Assembly: GCA_019240405.1 (NCBI GenBank)
Contig: JAFAYL010000013.1
Coordinates: forward strand, 62,001 to 126,000
DNA: 64,000 bases
From: Acidobacteriaceae bacterium
GTDB taxonomy: Bacteria > Acidobacteriota > Terriglobia > Bryobacterales > Bryobacteraceae
Direction of reading: 5' to 3'
Shown here: one piece after another, positions 17,911-26,707 of the stretch
Position numbering within the stretch: the first letter of the stretch is position 1
How the letters are laid out: each line of letters starts with the position of its first letter
Translations under genes and position numbers: made by a program
The notes under the pieces: generated by a model
What the model was told of the DNA's origin: nothing
The model's database searches: none
What the model saw: the letters and a program-made list of their open reading frames with translations, nothing else

Positions 17911-17940
17911 TTGACACCCAAAATTCCGATTCGCTAGACT
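17911..17940 (+). promoter_or_regulatory. Predicted sigma-70 promoter of the rplM operon
   Basis: TTGACA (17911-17916), an 18-base spacer, then TAGACT (17935-17940): a perfect -35 and a 4/6 -10 box about 40 bases before the L13 start. It is the best promoter match seen in this window and fits a highly expressed ribosomal-protein operon. Confidence 0.6.
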
Positions 17941-17980
17941 AAAGATTCGAGGAATCGAACCGAAGAGAATAAGTTTGTCC

Positions 17981-18430
17981 ATGCGAACTGAGATCCCGTC
18001 GAAGAGTGAAATTACTCGAACCTGGCACGTCATTGACGCCGAATCCGCCGTTCTCGGCAGAGTGGCAAGCCGCGCGGCTATGCTCTTGATGGGCAAACAC
18101 AAACCCACGTATGCGCCATCACTCGATACGGGTGATCACGTCATCATCGTCAATGCAGCCAAGGTGAAGCTCACAGGCGGCAAAGAAGGTCAAAAGGTAT
18201 ATCGGCGTCACACCGGTTATCCAGGCGGCCTGATCGAGACCGGCGCTCGCCGGATGCGCGAAACGCGCCCCGAGCGAATGGTCGAACTTGCCATTTCCGG
18301 CATGCTTCCGAAAACAAAGCTGGGAAAACAGATGTACCGGAAGCTAAAGGTATATGCCGGCGAGCATCACCCGCATCAGGCGCAAAAACCGGCTCCGCTT
18401 TCCCTGGCAAATCGTGACGGCGGAAAATAG
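17981..18430 (+). CDS. rplM: 50S ribosomal protein L13
   Basis: 149-aa large-subunit protein, among the first to bind 23S rRNA. Seen: TWHVIDAESAVLGRVAS near the start, LLMGKHKPTYAPSLDTGDHVIIVNA, the YRRHTGYPGG loop and the KLKVYAGEHHPHQAQKP tail, all family landmarks. ATG 17981 is used; an in-frame TTG at 17975 sits at better spacing from AAGAGA (17963-17968) and may be the true start, adding two residues. It is followed after 15 bases by rpsI, the nearly universal pairing. Confidence 0.97.
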   Translation: MRTEIPSKSEITRTWHVIDAESAVLGRVASRAAMLLMGKHKPTYAPSLDTGDHVIIVNAAKVKLTGGKEGQKVYRRHTGYPGGLIETGARRMRETRPERMVELAISGMLPKTKLGKQMYRKLKVYAGEHHPHQAQKPAPLSLANRDGGK

Positions 18431-18445
18431 AAAGAAAGGATTGTA

Positions 18446-18844
18446 GTGCCAGCGAAGTTAGTTCAGCAGTTAGGGACCGGCCGCCGAAAAACAGCTACCA
18501 CACGCGTGATTCTGCGGCCCGGCAAGGGCACGATCACGGTAAACGGCCGCCCCTTTGAAAATTATTTTGTGAACGAATCCGCCCGCGCCTATGTGCGGCA
18601 GCCGCTGCTCGCGACTGAAACCGCGGAACGATTCGATATTTTGATCCGCGCCCACGGCGGCGGAGTCAGTGGACAGGCCGGGGCTGCGCGCCTTGGCATT
18701 GCCCGTGCATTAATTGAATTCAATTCCGAGTTGCGCGGTAAGCTCAAGCAACTCGGGTTTCTTACGCGCGACGCTCGCGCACATGAACGAAAGAAATACG
18801 GTCAGAAGGGCGCCCGCAAACGGTTTCAGTTTTCCAAGCGGTAG
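18446..18844 (+). CDS. rpsI: 30S ribosomal protein S9
   Basis: 132-aa small-subunit protein whose C-terminal tail reaches the P-site tRNA. The GTG start at 18446 has AAAGAAAGGA just upstream. Landmarks are [19 protein letters not shown] near the N-terminus, the [19 protein letters not shown] block and the basic C-terminus ending RFQFSKR. It forms an operon with rplM. Confidence 0.97.
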   Translation: MPAKLVQQLGTGRRKTATTRVILRPGKGTITVNGRPFENYFVNESARAYVRQPLLATETAERFDILIRAHGGGVSGQAGAARLGIARALIEFNSELRGKLKQLGFLTRDARAHERKKYGQKGARKRFQFSKR

Positions 18845-18877
18845 TTTCTTCTGGTTCTTCGTTCCAACTCAATACCC

Positions 18878-18901
18878 GCTAAACGCCTTTGTGCGTTTGG
18901 C
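18878..18901 (+). promoter_or_regulatory. Hairpin between rpsI and rpsB
   Basis: GCTAAACGC (18878-18886) pairs with GCGTTTGGC (18893-18901), nine pairs with one T-G wobble, around a CTTTGT loop. It sits in the 144-base leader before rpsB and has no T-run after it, so it is not an ordinary terminator. It could be an attenuator, an mRNA-processing site or part of an S2 feedback element; the last is inference from its position. Confidence 0.45.
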
Positions 18902-18988
18902 TAAACCCGGATACCATGAGAACCGCGCAAAATTCCGCTTTGGGCCGCGCGAATCTGATTGGTTCCGCGAAGCTAAATAAGGAGATAG

Positions 18989-19888
18989 ATGCCGTCAATT
19001 TCGATGAAGGAATTGCTCGAAGCCGGCGTTCACTTCGGGCACCAGACCAAGCGCTGGAATCCAAAGATGAAGGAGTACATCTTTGGCGAACGTAATGGGA
19101 TCTACATTGTCGATCTGCAGAAGACGCTGAAGCTCTTCAAAGATGCGATGCGCTACGTAGGCGAAATGGCTGCGCAGGGCAAGACAGTTCTGTTTGTTGG
19201 TACAAAACGTCAAGCTCAGGAAGCCGTGGCAGAAGAGGCGACGCGCTGCAGCCAGTTCTATGTGAACCAGCGCTGGCTCGGCGGACTGCTCACGAACATA
19301 GTCACGGTGCAGCGCTCCATCAAGCGGCTGAAGGAATTGGATGCCATGTCCGCGGAGAATGCTTACGAGGGCCGAGCCAAGAAAGAAGTCGGGCGACTCG
19401 AACGCGAGCGCAAACATCTTCAGCAGAACCTGGCAGGCATTAAAGACATGAACGGCTTGCCTGACCTGCTGTTCGTCATCGATTCAAACAAAGAGGCAAT
19501 AGCGGTTAAGGAAGCTCGCAAGCTTGGAATACCCGTGGTCGCGGTTGTCGATACGAATTGCGATCCCGACGAAGTGGACTATGTCATCCCGGGAAACGAT
19601 GACGCGCTGCGTGCGATCCGCCTATTCACGACAAAGATCGCAGACGCCGTGATCGAGGGCCGCTCGCTCGCAACGGAGCAGGAATTCGCCGCCGAGAAGA
19701 TCGTGAGTGAGGAAGAGGCGCCGGCCGAGCACACTCCCGAAGAGTATACGCAATACATGGACCCTAAGTACGCCGAGCAATTGATGTCGGAGAGCCTTGC
19801 GGCGAGCGAGCCAGAGCCGGCGCCGAGAAAAGGTCCTGGAAGCGAAGCCTCTGAGGAATTAGCCAGCACAACTGTTAGCGAGCACTAA
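18989..19888 (+). CDS. rpsB: 30S ribosomal protein S2
   Basis: 299-aa protein of the small-subunit body, with AAGGAGA a few bases before the ATG. Seen: [20 protein letters not shown] at the N-terminus, FVGTKRQAQ near 70, [10 protein letters not shown] near 95, and [21 protein letters not shown] near 190. The last 60 residues are an acidic low-complexity extension ([23 protein letters not shown]) beyond the roughly 240-aa core, common in some phyla. It is paired with tsf as in most bacteria. Confidence 0.97.
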   Translation: MPSISMKELLEAGVHFGHQTKRWNPKMKEYIFGERNGIYIVDLQKTLKLFKDAMRYVGEMAAQGKTVLFVGTKRQAQEAVAEEATRCSQFYVNQRWLGGLLTNIVTVQRSIKRLKELDAMSAENAYEGRAKKEVGRLERERKHLQQNLAGIKDMNGLPDLLFVIDSNKEAIAVKEARKLGIPVVAVVDTNCDPDEVDYVIPGNDDALRAIRLFTTKIADAVIEGRSLATEQEFAAEKIVSEEEAPAEHTPEEYTQYMDPKYAEQLMSESLAASEPEPAPRKGPGSEASEELASTTVSEH

Positions 19889-19909
19889 TTCCTTAGACAC
19901 GACTGAAAC

Positions 19910-19940
19910 GGGCGGCCGGCTAGAAGTGGTCTGGCCGCCC
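19910..19940 (+). promoter_or_regulatory. Strong GC hairpin between rpsB and tsf
   Basis: GGGCGGCCGG (19910-19919) pairs with CTGGCCGCCC (19931-19940), ten pairs with one G-T wobble and an 11-base loop. It starts 22 bases after the rpsB stop. AAAGCTTG follows, with no T-run, so it may act as a partial terminator or RNA-stability element that sets the S2 to EF-Ts ratio. That role is inferred from position. Confidence 0.5.
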
Positions 19941-20012
19941 AAAGCTTGTAAGTAGGTATCGCGCATCCCCGGATTTTACGCGTGCTTGAAAATAGAAATT
20001 TAGAGGAAGTAG

Positions 20013-20990
20013 ATGGCTGACATTACACCAGAAATGGTAAAGAGACTGCGCGAGCGAACTGGCGCAGGCATCATGGACTGCAAACGGGCCCTCGTGGCAG
20101 CTAATGGCGACATGGCTGAAGCGGAGGTCATTCTTCGGAAGCAAGGGATCGCTTCAGCCAGCAAGAAAGAAAGCCGCTCGACGAAACAGGGCCTGATCGG
20201 ATCCTTTATCAGTCCCGACGGGAAATTGGGCGTCCTGGTTGAGGTGAACTGCGAATCAGACTTTGTCGCCCGTACTGAAGATTTTCAGCAATTGACCGCA
20301 GACGTAGCGGCTCATATCGCGGAAACCAAGCCCAAAGTGGTGCGGATCGATGAGGTCACCGAGGCAGAGCGCGCAAATTTCCGGAAGCACCACGCGTTAT
20401 ACGAGCAAAAGTTTGCCAAAGATCAAGACACAACCGTCGGCGAGCTGGTCAGAACAAAAATCGCGAAATTGGGCGAGAACATCGCAGTTTCGAGATTCAT
20501 CGTGTTCGAGGTCAATGGCCATGGGATCGCTGGGAATTACATTCACACGGGCGGCCAAATAGGAGCGCTACTCGAGCTCCGCACCAACTCTGACGAGGTT
20601 GTCCGAAAGCCCGAATTTCAAGCGCTGGTGCGTGATATAGCTATGCAAATAGCGGCTGCCGCTCCGCAATGGGTGAGCAAGGCCGACGTTCCCGCCAGCC
20701 TCTTGGAAAAAGAACGCGAGATTCAGCGCGACCGCGTACGCAACGAGGGCAAACCGGAAAAGATGCTCGACAAAATTGCCGAAGGTAGAATGAGCAAATT
20801 TTACGAAGAGGTATGTTTGCTGGAGCAGCCTTTCATCCGGGAGAACACAACATCTGTGGCAGATCTCATAAAGAGCGTTAGCGGGAAGCTCGGCGACAAT
20901 ATCGAGGTATCCCGGTTCGTGCGATATAAAGTGGGCGATGCGATGGATGTCCCTGGCGTGCAGGAGAGTCCTCTTCCAGTGACCGCGTAA
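20013..20990 (+). CDS. tsf: Translation elongation factor Ts
   Basis: 325-aa nucleotide exchange factor that recycles EF-Tu-GDP. It opens with a UBA-like helical domain and the signature [23 protein letters not shown], then [19 protein letters not shown] in the core. The rest is a duplicated core ending in a C-terminal helical module (LEQPFIRE). It is somewhat longer than the E. coli protein (283 aa), with a longer second half. AGAGGAAG lies directly upstream of the ATG. Confidence 0.97.
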   Translation: MADITPEMVKRLRERTGAGIMDCKRALVAANGDMAEAEVILRKQGIASASKKESRSTKQGLIGSFISPDGKLGVLVEVNCESDFVARTEDFQQLTADVAAHIAETKPKVVRIDEVTEAERANFRKHHALYEQKFAKDQDTTVGELVRTKIAKLGENIAVSRFIVFEVNGHGIAGNYIHTGGQIGALLELRTNSDEVVRKPEFQALVRDIAMQIAAAAPQWVSKADVPASLLEKEREIQRDRVRNEGKPEKMLDKIAEGRMSKFYEEVCLLEQPFIRENTTSVADLIKSVSGKLGDNIEVSRFVRYKVGDAMDVPGVQESPLPVTA

Positions 20991-21051
20991 AGAAACCGCC
21001 TATTTTGCTCGAGGCCTGCTCAGGCGCAATGCGAAGGCTGATGGAGGCGAA

Positions 21052-21759
21052 ATGACGCGTTACCAACGAGTTCTGTTAAAGATCAGTGGTGAAGCTCTCG
21101 CTGGCCCCAGTTCTTTTGGACTGGATCCGGATCGCGTCATGGCTCTTGCGGCCGAGGTGGCGGAAGTTGCGAAGGCGGGCGTTCAAATCGGGCTTGTTGT
21201 AGGAGGCGGCAATATCTTTCGCGGCGTCGCGGCAGCCGCTCACAGTATGGATCGCGTGACCGGCGATCACATGGGCATGCTCGCAACCGTCATCAACGCG
21301 CTTGCATTCCAAGATGCTTTAGAGCGGCAAGGCGTCCCGACGCGTGTCATGACTGCCATTGAGATGCATCAAGTGGCCGAGCCATACATCCGGCGGCGCG
21401 CCATTCGCCATCTCGAAAAAGGTCGCGCGGTTCTCTTTGCAGCGGGAACTTCGAATCCCTATTTTTCAACCGATACGGCAGCCACCTTGCGCGGGCTCGA
21501 AATACACGCCGAGATCATCGCAAAAGGGACGAGCGTTGACGGTGTCTATGATAAGGATCCGAAGAAATACGTGAACGCAGTGAAATATCCCGAGGTGAGT
21601 TACACGGAGGTTCTGTCCAAGGACCTGGGCGTAATGGACGCTTCTGCCGTAGCAATGTGCCGGGATAACGGGATGCCTATTACGGTCTTCGATCTCAACG
21701 TGAACGGCAATATAATGCGAATGGCGATGGGCGAGCCGGTAGGAACCATTATTCGCTGA
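21052..21759 (+). CDS. pyrH: UMP kinase
   Basis: 235-aa amino-acid-kinase-fold enzyme that phosphorylates UMP to UDP and is essential for pyrimidine nucleotides. Seen: [11 protein letters not shown] at the start, [10 protein letters not shown] near 47, [20 protein letters not shown] near 70, [17 protein letters not shown] near 130 and the C-terminal [14 protein letters not shown] is upstream. It lies between tsf and frr, the conserved arrangement. Confidence 0.97.
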   Translation: MTRYQRVLLKISGEALAGPSSFGLDPDRVMALAAEVAEVAKAGVQIGLVVGGGNIFRGVAAAAHSMDRVTGDHMGMLATVINALAFQDALERQGVPTRVMTAIEMHQVAEPYIRRRAIRHLEKGRAVLFAAGTSNPYFSTDTAATLRGLEIHAEIIAKGTSVDGVYDKDPKKYVNAVKYPEVSYTEVLSKDLGVMDASAVAMCRDNGMPITVFDLNVNGNIMRMAMGEPVGTIIR

Positions 21760-21776
21760 ATCGCAATTCTTCATAT

Positions 21777-22382
21777 ATGAAACAAGAACATCAAGCAGGT
21801 GTTGGCACGAGCGCGTTTCGAAGCACAAAAGACATAGAGACAAACGCACGCACCAGAATGGAGAAGGTGCTATCGGAATTGCAGCAGGAGATGACGCACA
21901 TCCGAACGGGACGCGCGTCGATTAGCTTGCTCGATAGCGTGCGTGTCGAATACTATGGATCCCCAGTTCCGCTGAACCAAGTGGCGCAACTTCATGTGCC
22001 GGAACCGGCCATGATCACAGTTCAGCCGTGGGATACCTCCATGATCGGCGTTATCGAGAAGGCGATCCGCAATGCCGATCTTGGACTCAATCCTTCCAAT
22101 GACGGCAAAATCGTGCGTGTGCCCATTCCGCCATTAACCGAAGAGCGCCGCCGGGATCTGGCGAAAAAACTCAGCCATCTAGCTGAAGAGCGGCGGGTCG
22201 GGCTGCGAAATATCCGCCGCGACGCGAACGAGCATTTGAAGAAGATGCTCAAAGACAAAGCGATCAGCGAAGACGAAGAGCGTCAAGCCCTCGATGCCAT
22301 TCAAAAACTGACTGATAGCCAAATCTCAAAGATCGACCAGGCGGCAAAGGCGAAAGAGAAAGAGATTTTGGAGTTCAAATAG
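21777..22382 (+). CDS. frr: Ribosome-recycling factor
   Basis: 201-aa protein that, with EF-G, splits the post-termination ribosome. Landmarks are HIRTGRASISLLDSVRVEYYGSPVPLNQVA and the hinge PIPPLTEERRRDLAK followed by the long third helix. About 15 extra residues precede the usual core start; an internal start near TRMEKVL would give a shorter protein lacking part of helix 1, so the long form is kept. It lies 17 bases after pyrH. Confidence 0.95.
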   Translation: MKQEHQAGVGTSAFRSTKDIETNARTRMEKVLSELQQEMTHIRTGRASISLLDSVRVEYYGSPVPLNQVAQLHVPEPAMITVQPWDTSMIGVIEKAIRNADLGLNPSNDGKIVRVPIPPLTEERRRDLAKKLSHLAEERRVGLRNIRRDANEHLKKMLKDKAISEDEERQALDAIQKLTDSQISKIDQAAKAKEKEILEFK

Positions 22383-22394
22383 GGCGGCGCTGAC

Positions 22395-25300
22395 GTGCGA
22401 TCTTTCGTTACTGCCCTGCTCTTCACGCAAGCGGTTATTTCCGCAACAGCTTTACAAGTCGACCGCAGTTACTTCGCGGAAATGCGATACCGCCTCATCG
22501 GGCCTTTTCGCGGCGGCCGCACGGTTGCCATCAGCGGCGTTGTCCAACAACCGGACGTCTTTTACATGGCGCCTAACAACGGGGGAGTTTGGAAAAGCTC
22601 GGATTACGGCAACACATGGACGCCGATTTTCGACGGCCAAGATACTGGCTCAATTGGCGCGCTTGCCGTAGCTCCTTCCGATCCGAATATTGTTTATGTC
22701 GGCAGCGGCGAAGGTCTGCAGCGTCCGGATCTTTCCGTCGGAGATGGAATTTACAAGTCCACAAATGCCGGAAAAACTTGGGAGCACCTTGGCCTCAGAG
22801 ATGGCTATCAAATTCCCAGCATCATTGTCGATCCCACGGATCCAAACCGGCTCTTTGTGGCGGTTCTCGGCCATCCCTACGGACCAAATAGGGAGCGCGG
22901 AGTGTATCGATCCACGGACGGAGGCAAATCGTTCGAGCGCGTCCTTTACAAAGACGAGAACACAGGAGCAGTTGAGGTAAGATTCGATCCATCCAACTCG
23001 CAGGTGATCTATGCTTCGCTGTGGTCTGCACGGCAAGCGCCATGGGAAATCGGAAACTCGTTTAGCGGACCAGGAAGCGGGCTCTTCAAATCGACTGACG
23101 GCGGAACTACGTGGCGTCAGCTCACTCAAGGAGTTCCGATGATCGAGCAAGGCCTGGGACGCATCGGATTCACTATTGCTCCAAGTAATACGAAGCGGAT
23201 GTATGCATTGATGGACGCTTCTCCCGCATTCGGCGGCCTCTACCGTTCGGACGACGCGGGTGAAACTTGGCGCAAGATCAACAGTGAAGAGCGTCTGTGT
23301 GGTCGCGGATCCGATTTCGCCGGCGTCGAGGTCGATCCCAAAAACGAAGACAAACTTTACATCGCCAACACGACAACCTATCGCTCGACTGACGCGGGTG
23401 TTTCGTTCATCGGGATCAAAGGCGCGCCGGGCGGCGACGATTATCACACCATCTGGATCAACCCTCAGAACCCGGACATTATTTTTCTCGGAGTGGATCA
23501 AGGCGCAACGCTCAGCGTGAACGGCGGGAAAACATGGAGTTCCTGGTATAACCAACCGACCGCGCAGTTCTATCACGTGATCACAGACAATCGCTTCCCG
23601 TATTGGGTCTATGGCGGGCAGCAAGAAAGCGGATCCGTCGGCATCGAAAGCAGGAGCGATGACGGTTCCATCAGCTTCCGCAACTGGCACCCCGTAGGCC
23701 TTGAAGAGTACGGCTACGTCGCGCCCGATCCGCTGAATCCGGATCTTATCTATGGCGGCAAGATCACTCGTTTTGATTGGAGAACGGGAGCCGTGCAGGA
23801 TATCAGCCCGCAAGTCTTCCGGGGCAAATACCGCTTCGTGCGAACCATGCCGGTGCTCTTTTCGCCCATTGATCCGCGCACGCTGTATCTCGGCTCCAAC
23901 GTCCTTTTCAAAACCACGAATGGAGGGAATAGCTGGGAGGTTATCAGTCCTGACTTGACGCGCCAGCAATGGGAAATGCCGGCCGTGATTCAGGCATTTG
24001 AATCGAAGGATCCGGAGAAAGGACAGCACCGCGGGGTGATTTACACCGTCTCGCCTTCGCCCAAAGACATCAATCTGATCTGGGCGGGCACAGATGACGG
24101 TCTCATTCACGTGACACACGATGGCGGAAAAACTTGGGACAACGTGACCCCTCCCGCGCTCACGCCCTGGAGCAAAGTTTCGCTGATGGACGCATCACAC
24201 TTCGATACAGGCGCCGCGTACGCGGCGGTCAATCGCTTCCGCTTAGATGACCTGAAGCCGCATATCTACCGCACGCGTGATGGCGGAAAGACATGGACGG
24301 AAATTGTGAAGGGCCTCCCTGAGCGGGCGGTTGTCAATGCGGTACGCGAGGATCCGAAGCGCCAGGGACTCCTTTTTGCCGGAACCGAAATTGGCGTGTT
24401 CATCTCGTTTGACGATGGCGAGGACTGGCAGCCGCTGCAGTTGAATCTTCCTGTCACCTCGGTCCGCGACCTTGTCATTCACGACGACGATCTCATAGTC
24501 GCAACGCATGGCCGCTCCTTTTGGATCCTGGACGACATCACGCCGCTACGTCAGATTTCGGAAAACACTTCGGGATCGAGCGCCTTCCTGTTCGCGCCCG
24601 AGACTGCGATTCGCTGGCGCTGGAACCGCAATACCGATACGCCTCTCCCGCCAGAAGAACCGGTGGGTCAAAATCCTCCAGATGGCGCGATCATCGATTA
24701 CAGAGTACCGGGAGATGGCGGAACGGTCACTCTGGAAATTTTCGATTCCAAGAATCAATTAATACGGCGTTATTCAAGCGAGGACAAACCTGACGTAACG
24801 GAAGCGGAATTAGAGAAGGAGTTACACGTTCCGACATATTGGGTACGGCTTCCGAAAATTCTGTCCGCGGCCCTCGGTACGCATAGATTTGTTTGGGACC
24901 TCCATTACCCCCCGCCAAAAGCGCTGCATCACGATTACCCGATTTCGGCCATTTACCGCGATACTCCGAGAGTGCCGCTTGGTCCGTGGGCTTTGCCGGG
25001 GCAATACACCGTTAAGCTGACCGTCGCCGGAAAAGTGTTCTCCCAGCCTCTGATTGTCGTTATGGACCCGCGAATTAAAACGTCCACGGCGGATCTCGAA
25101 CAACAGCTCACTTTATCGCTTCAAATTTCGGAAATGATGCGAGACGATTACGATGCGCTTACTCAACTTCGCCGGCTGCGCGACCAGATGAAGCGACTCG
25201 ACGCGAAGCAGGCCGGCAGCCTGAAGGACGCTCTTGCCGATTTCGCTAAACAACTGCTTGCTCTTCAGGGTGCGACTGGTCCGCGATTCGGCGAGCCCAA

Positions 25301-25544
25301 CCCTTCGGCTCACGCAAACCTGAGCTCTATCAATAACGAGCTCGCGCATGTTCTCGAGATCCTTCAAGGCTCCGACAGCGCCCCCACGACGCAGGCTATA
25401 GCAGCAGTTCAGGAGCTGAGAAACGAGCTTCAGGACCAGCTAAGCGCTTGGGATCAATTAAGAACAACCCAGCTTCAAAATCTAAACAGGCAACTACGTA
25501 AGGCAAATCTCCCAGCGCTTACGAATGCGCCGGCTGCTCCATAG
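22395..25544 (+). CDS. Secreted sortilin/VPS10-like BNR beta-propeller protein
   Basis: 1049-aa protein with a signal peptide (about residues 1-19). About ten Asp-box (S-x-D-x-G-x-T-W) repeats are spread over residues 70-690, for example SSDYGNTW, STNAGKTW, STDGGTTW, SDDAGETW, THDGGKTW and TRDGGKTW. They form one or two seven- to ten-bladed propellers of the sortilin/sialidase type. The C-terminal 300 residues hold a beta domain and a helical tail (DQLRTTQLQNLNRQLRKA). Such proteins are abundant in Acidobacteriota and probably bind or cleave extracellular glycans or peptides, but no catalytic residues are recognisable. The GTG start lies 12 bases after frr, so it may be read from the ribosomal operon. 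Confidence 0.85.
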   Translation: MRSFVTALLFTQAVISATALQVDRSYFAEMRYRLIGPFRGGRTVAISGVVQQPDVFYMAPNNGGVWKSSDYGNTWTPIFDGQDTGSIGALAVAPSDPNIVYVGSGEGLQRPDLSVGDGIYKSTNAGKTWEHLGLRDGYQIPSIIVDPTDPNRLFVAVLGHPYGPNRERGVYRSTDGGKSFERVLYKDENTGAVEVRFDPSNSQVIYASLWSARQAPWEIGNSFSGPGSGLFKSTDGGTTWRQLTQGVPMIEQGLGRIGFTIAPSNTKRMYALMDASPAFGGLYRSDDAGETWRKINSEERLCGRGSDFAGVEVDPKNEDKLYIANTTTYRSTDAGVSFIGIKGAPGGDDYHTIWINPQNPDIIFLGVDQGATLSVNGGKTWSSWYNQPTAQFYHVITDNRFPYWVYGGQQESGSVGIESRSDDGSISFRNWHPVGLEEYGYVAPDPLNPDLIYGGKITRFDWRTGAVQDISPQVFRGKYRFVRTMPVLFSPIDPRTLYLGSNVLFKTTNGGNSWEVISPDLTRQQWEMPAVIQAFESKDPEKGQHRGVIYTVSPSPKDINLIWAGTDDGLIHVTHDGGKTWDNVTPPALTPWSKVSLMDASHFDTGAAYAAVNRFRLDDLKPHIYRTRDGGKTWTEIVKGLPERAVVNAVREDPKRQGLLFAGTEIGVFISFDDGEDWQPLQLNLPVTSVRDLVIHDDDLIVATHGRSFWILDDITPLRQISENTSGSSAFLFAPETAIRWRWNRNTDTPLPPEEPVGQNPPDGAIIDYRVPGDGGTVTLEIFDSKNQLIRRYSSEDKPDVTEAELEKELHVPTYWVRLPKILSAALGTHRFVWDLHYPPPKALHHDYPISAIYRDTPRVPLGPWALPGQYTVKLTVAGKVFSQPLIVVMDPRIKTSTADLEQQLTLSLQISEMMRDDYDALTQLRRLRDQMKRLDAKQAGSLKDALADFAKQLLALQGATGPRFGEPNPSAHANLSSINNELAHVLEILQGSDSAPTTQAIAAVQELRNELQDQLSAWDQLRTTQLQNLNRQLRKANLPALTNAPAAP

Positions 25545-25790
25545 CTGCAGCCGCTACGGGATTGCTTCCGCCATTCGGCAACATCTGCACTTTAATCGCC
25601 GGCATACCAACAACTTCATAGGTCCGAAGCGATGCTAACGCCGGTTCGATCCAGCTCAACAAGCAGATCGCGGCTGATCTTGCTCTTTACCTCGCGGATC
25701 CCGGAATCGTGAAACAATAAACCGAACTGCCATCTCTAGCCAGTTGTTGGTTAAGCAGTCTTGCATCGCCATCCCCGATTCCATGCTAGC
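25519..25790 (-). pseudogene. Decayed C-terminus of an MscS-type mechanosensitive channel
   Basis: On the minus strand three frames in sequence give one recognisable protein tail: LTNNWLEMAVRFIV, then HDSGIREVKSKISRDLL plus VELDRTGVSIAS, then TYEVVGMPAIKV. These follow the order of the C-terminal domain of small-conductance mechanosensitive channels (NW-E-VRF strand, an amphipathic helix, a YEVVG strand). The shifts are near 25708 (one extra base) and near 25625 (bases lost). No membrane domain remains: upstream is the intact isomerase gene, whose TAG overlaps the remnant. The residual stop at 25519 lies inside the end of the sortilin-like gene. This explains nearly all of the 241-base gap. 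Confidence 0.7.
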
Positions 25791-26685
25791 CAGCGGAGAA
25801 ATACTTCCTGCTCATCTCGCGCAAAAATGCGAGCGACTGCGCCATCTCGTCCATTCCTTTCATGCCGTCTTCGATGCTGACCCATCCTTTATAGTTGTGT
25901 TCGGCCAATATGCGAAAGATGGCATCGTAATCGTTCAATCCCTGGCCCGTAACCCCGTGACGAAGCTTCTCTGAGTATCCGAGAACTCCGTCACTCTGCC
26001 GCAGTTCATCGAGAGTGGCGTCATGCGCGAGATACCGGTCGCTCGCGTGCATGCTGACCACGCGATCTGCAACGGCTCGCAATAATTCGATAGGGTCATC
26101 ACCGGCAACGATAGCGTTCGAAGGATCATACTGCACGCCGAAGTGGCTGCGATCAGGAACCGCTTTCACAATCTCGAGAAAGCGATCCATTCTTTGGGCG
26201 AATTCCGGGTATTTCCAGAAGCCGTCCTTGTAGTGGTTCTCGAGTCCAAGCACAATATCGTGCTCTCTCGCGATCGGCAACAGTTGTTCAATTGCGTCCA
26301 GCACCCATTCTTTTCCTTGCTCCCAGCTCACCTCCGGATAGCGCTGTCCTGTCAAAATGCGACACGCCGCGCCAGGCCCGCCCAGGCGCAGCGTGATCCG
26401 GATCATCTCGGCTTCACGCGCAATTTCCGCTTTTCGTTTATCCGGCTCGGGACTCGTGAAATCCGGAGAGCAACACAGCATCGGCATGGCGAAACCTGCC
26501 GCGTGAATCGCCTCCCTCACCCCGTCGATGTAATTATCCTCAAGACTCTTAAAAAACCGGTCATACATCTCGAGGCCATCTGCATCGAGCTGCCGGGCCA
26601 TCTCGATCCATTCGAAAACGGACATGCGCCCGCTAACAATCTGCTCCAAGTAGCACTTCGGAAAAGCCGCAATTTGAAGAGGCAT
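25786..26685 (-). CDS. Sugar phosphate isomerase/epimerase (xylose isomerase-like TIM barrel)
   Basis: 299-aa AP-endonuclease-2-type TIM barrel, cytoplasmic. Metal-binding residues are seen in LGLENHYKD (Glu), HFGVQYDPSNAIVAGDD (Asp), VSMHASDR (His) and VSIEDGM (Glu near the C-terminus). Relatives epimerise or isomerise ketoses and ketose phosphates (UlaE, IolE, DTE types). It is the last gene of a three-gene minus-strand operon with the dehydrogenase (22 bases upstream) and the HUMPS enzyme, so it probably interconverts the sugar those enzymes make or use. The substrate is unknown. Immediately downstream is the mechanosensitive-channel remnant. Confidence 0.82.
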   Translation of the reverse strand: MPLQIAAFPKCYLEQIVSGRMSVFEWIEMARQLDADGLEMYDRFFKSLEDNYIDGVREAIHAAGFAMPMLCCSPDFTSPEPDKRKAEIAREAEMIRITLRLGGPGAACRILTGQRYPEVSWEQGKEWVLDAIEQLLPIAREHDIVLGLENHYKDGFWKYPEFAQRMDRFLEIVKAVPDRSHFGVQYDPSNAIVAGDDPIELLRAVADRVVSMHASDRYLAHDATLDELRQSDGVLGYSEKLRHGVTGQGLNDYDAIFRILAEHNYKGWVSIEDGMKGMDEMAQSLAFLREMSRKYFSAG

Positions 26686-26707
26686 TATGGAGGCCGCCCG
26701 AGCTCCA

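Noticed and set aside
22650-24119. 489-codon minus-strand frame opposite the sortilin-like gene
   Set aside because: Antisense to ten well-formed Asp-box repeats; the protein lacks recognisable domains. Shadow of the real gene.
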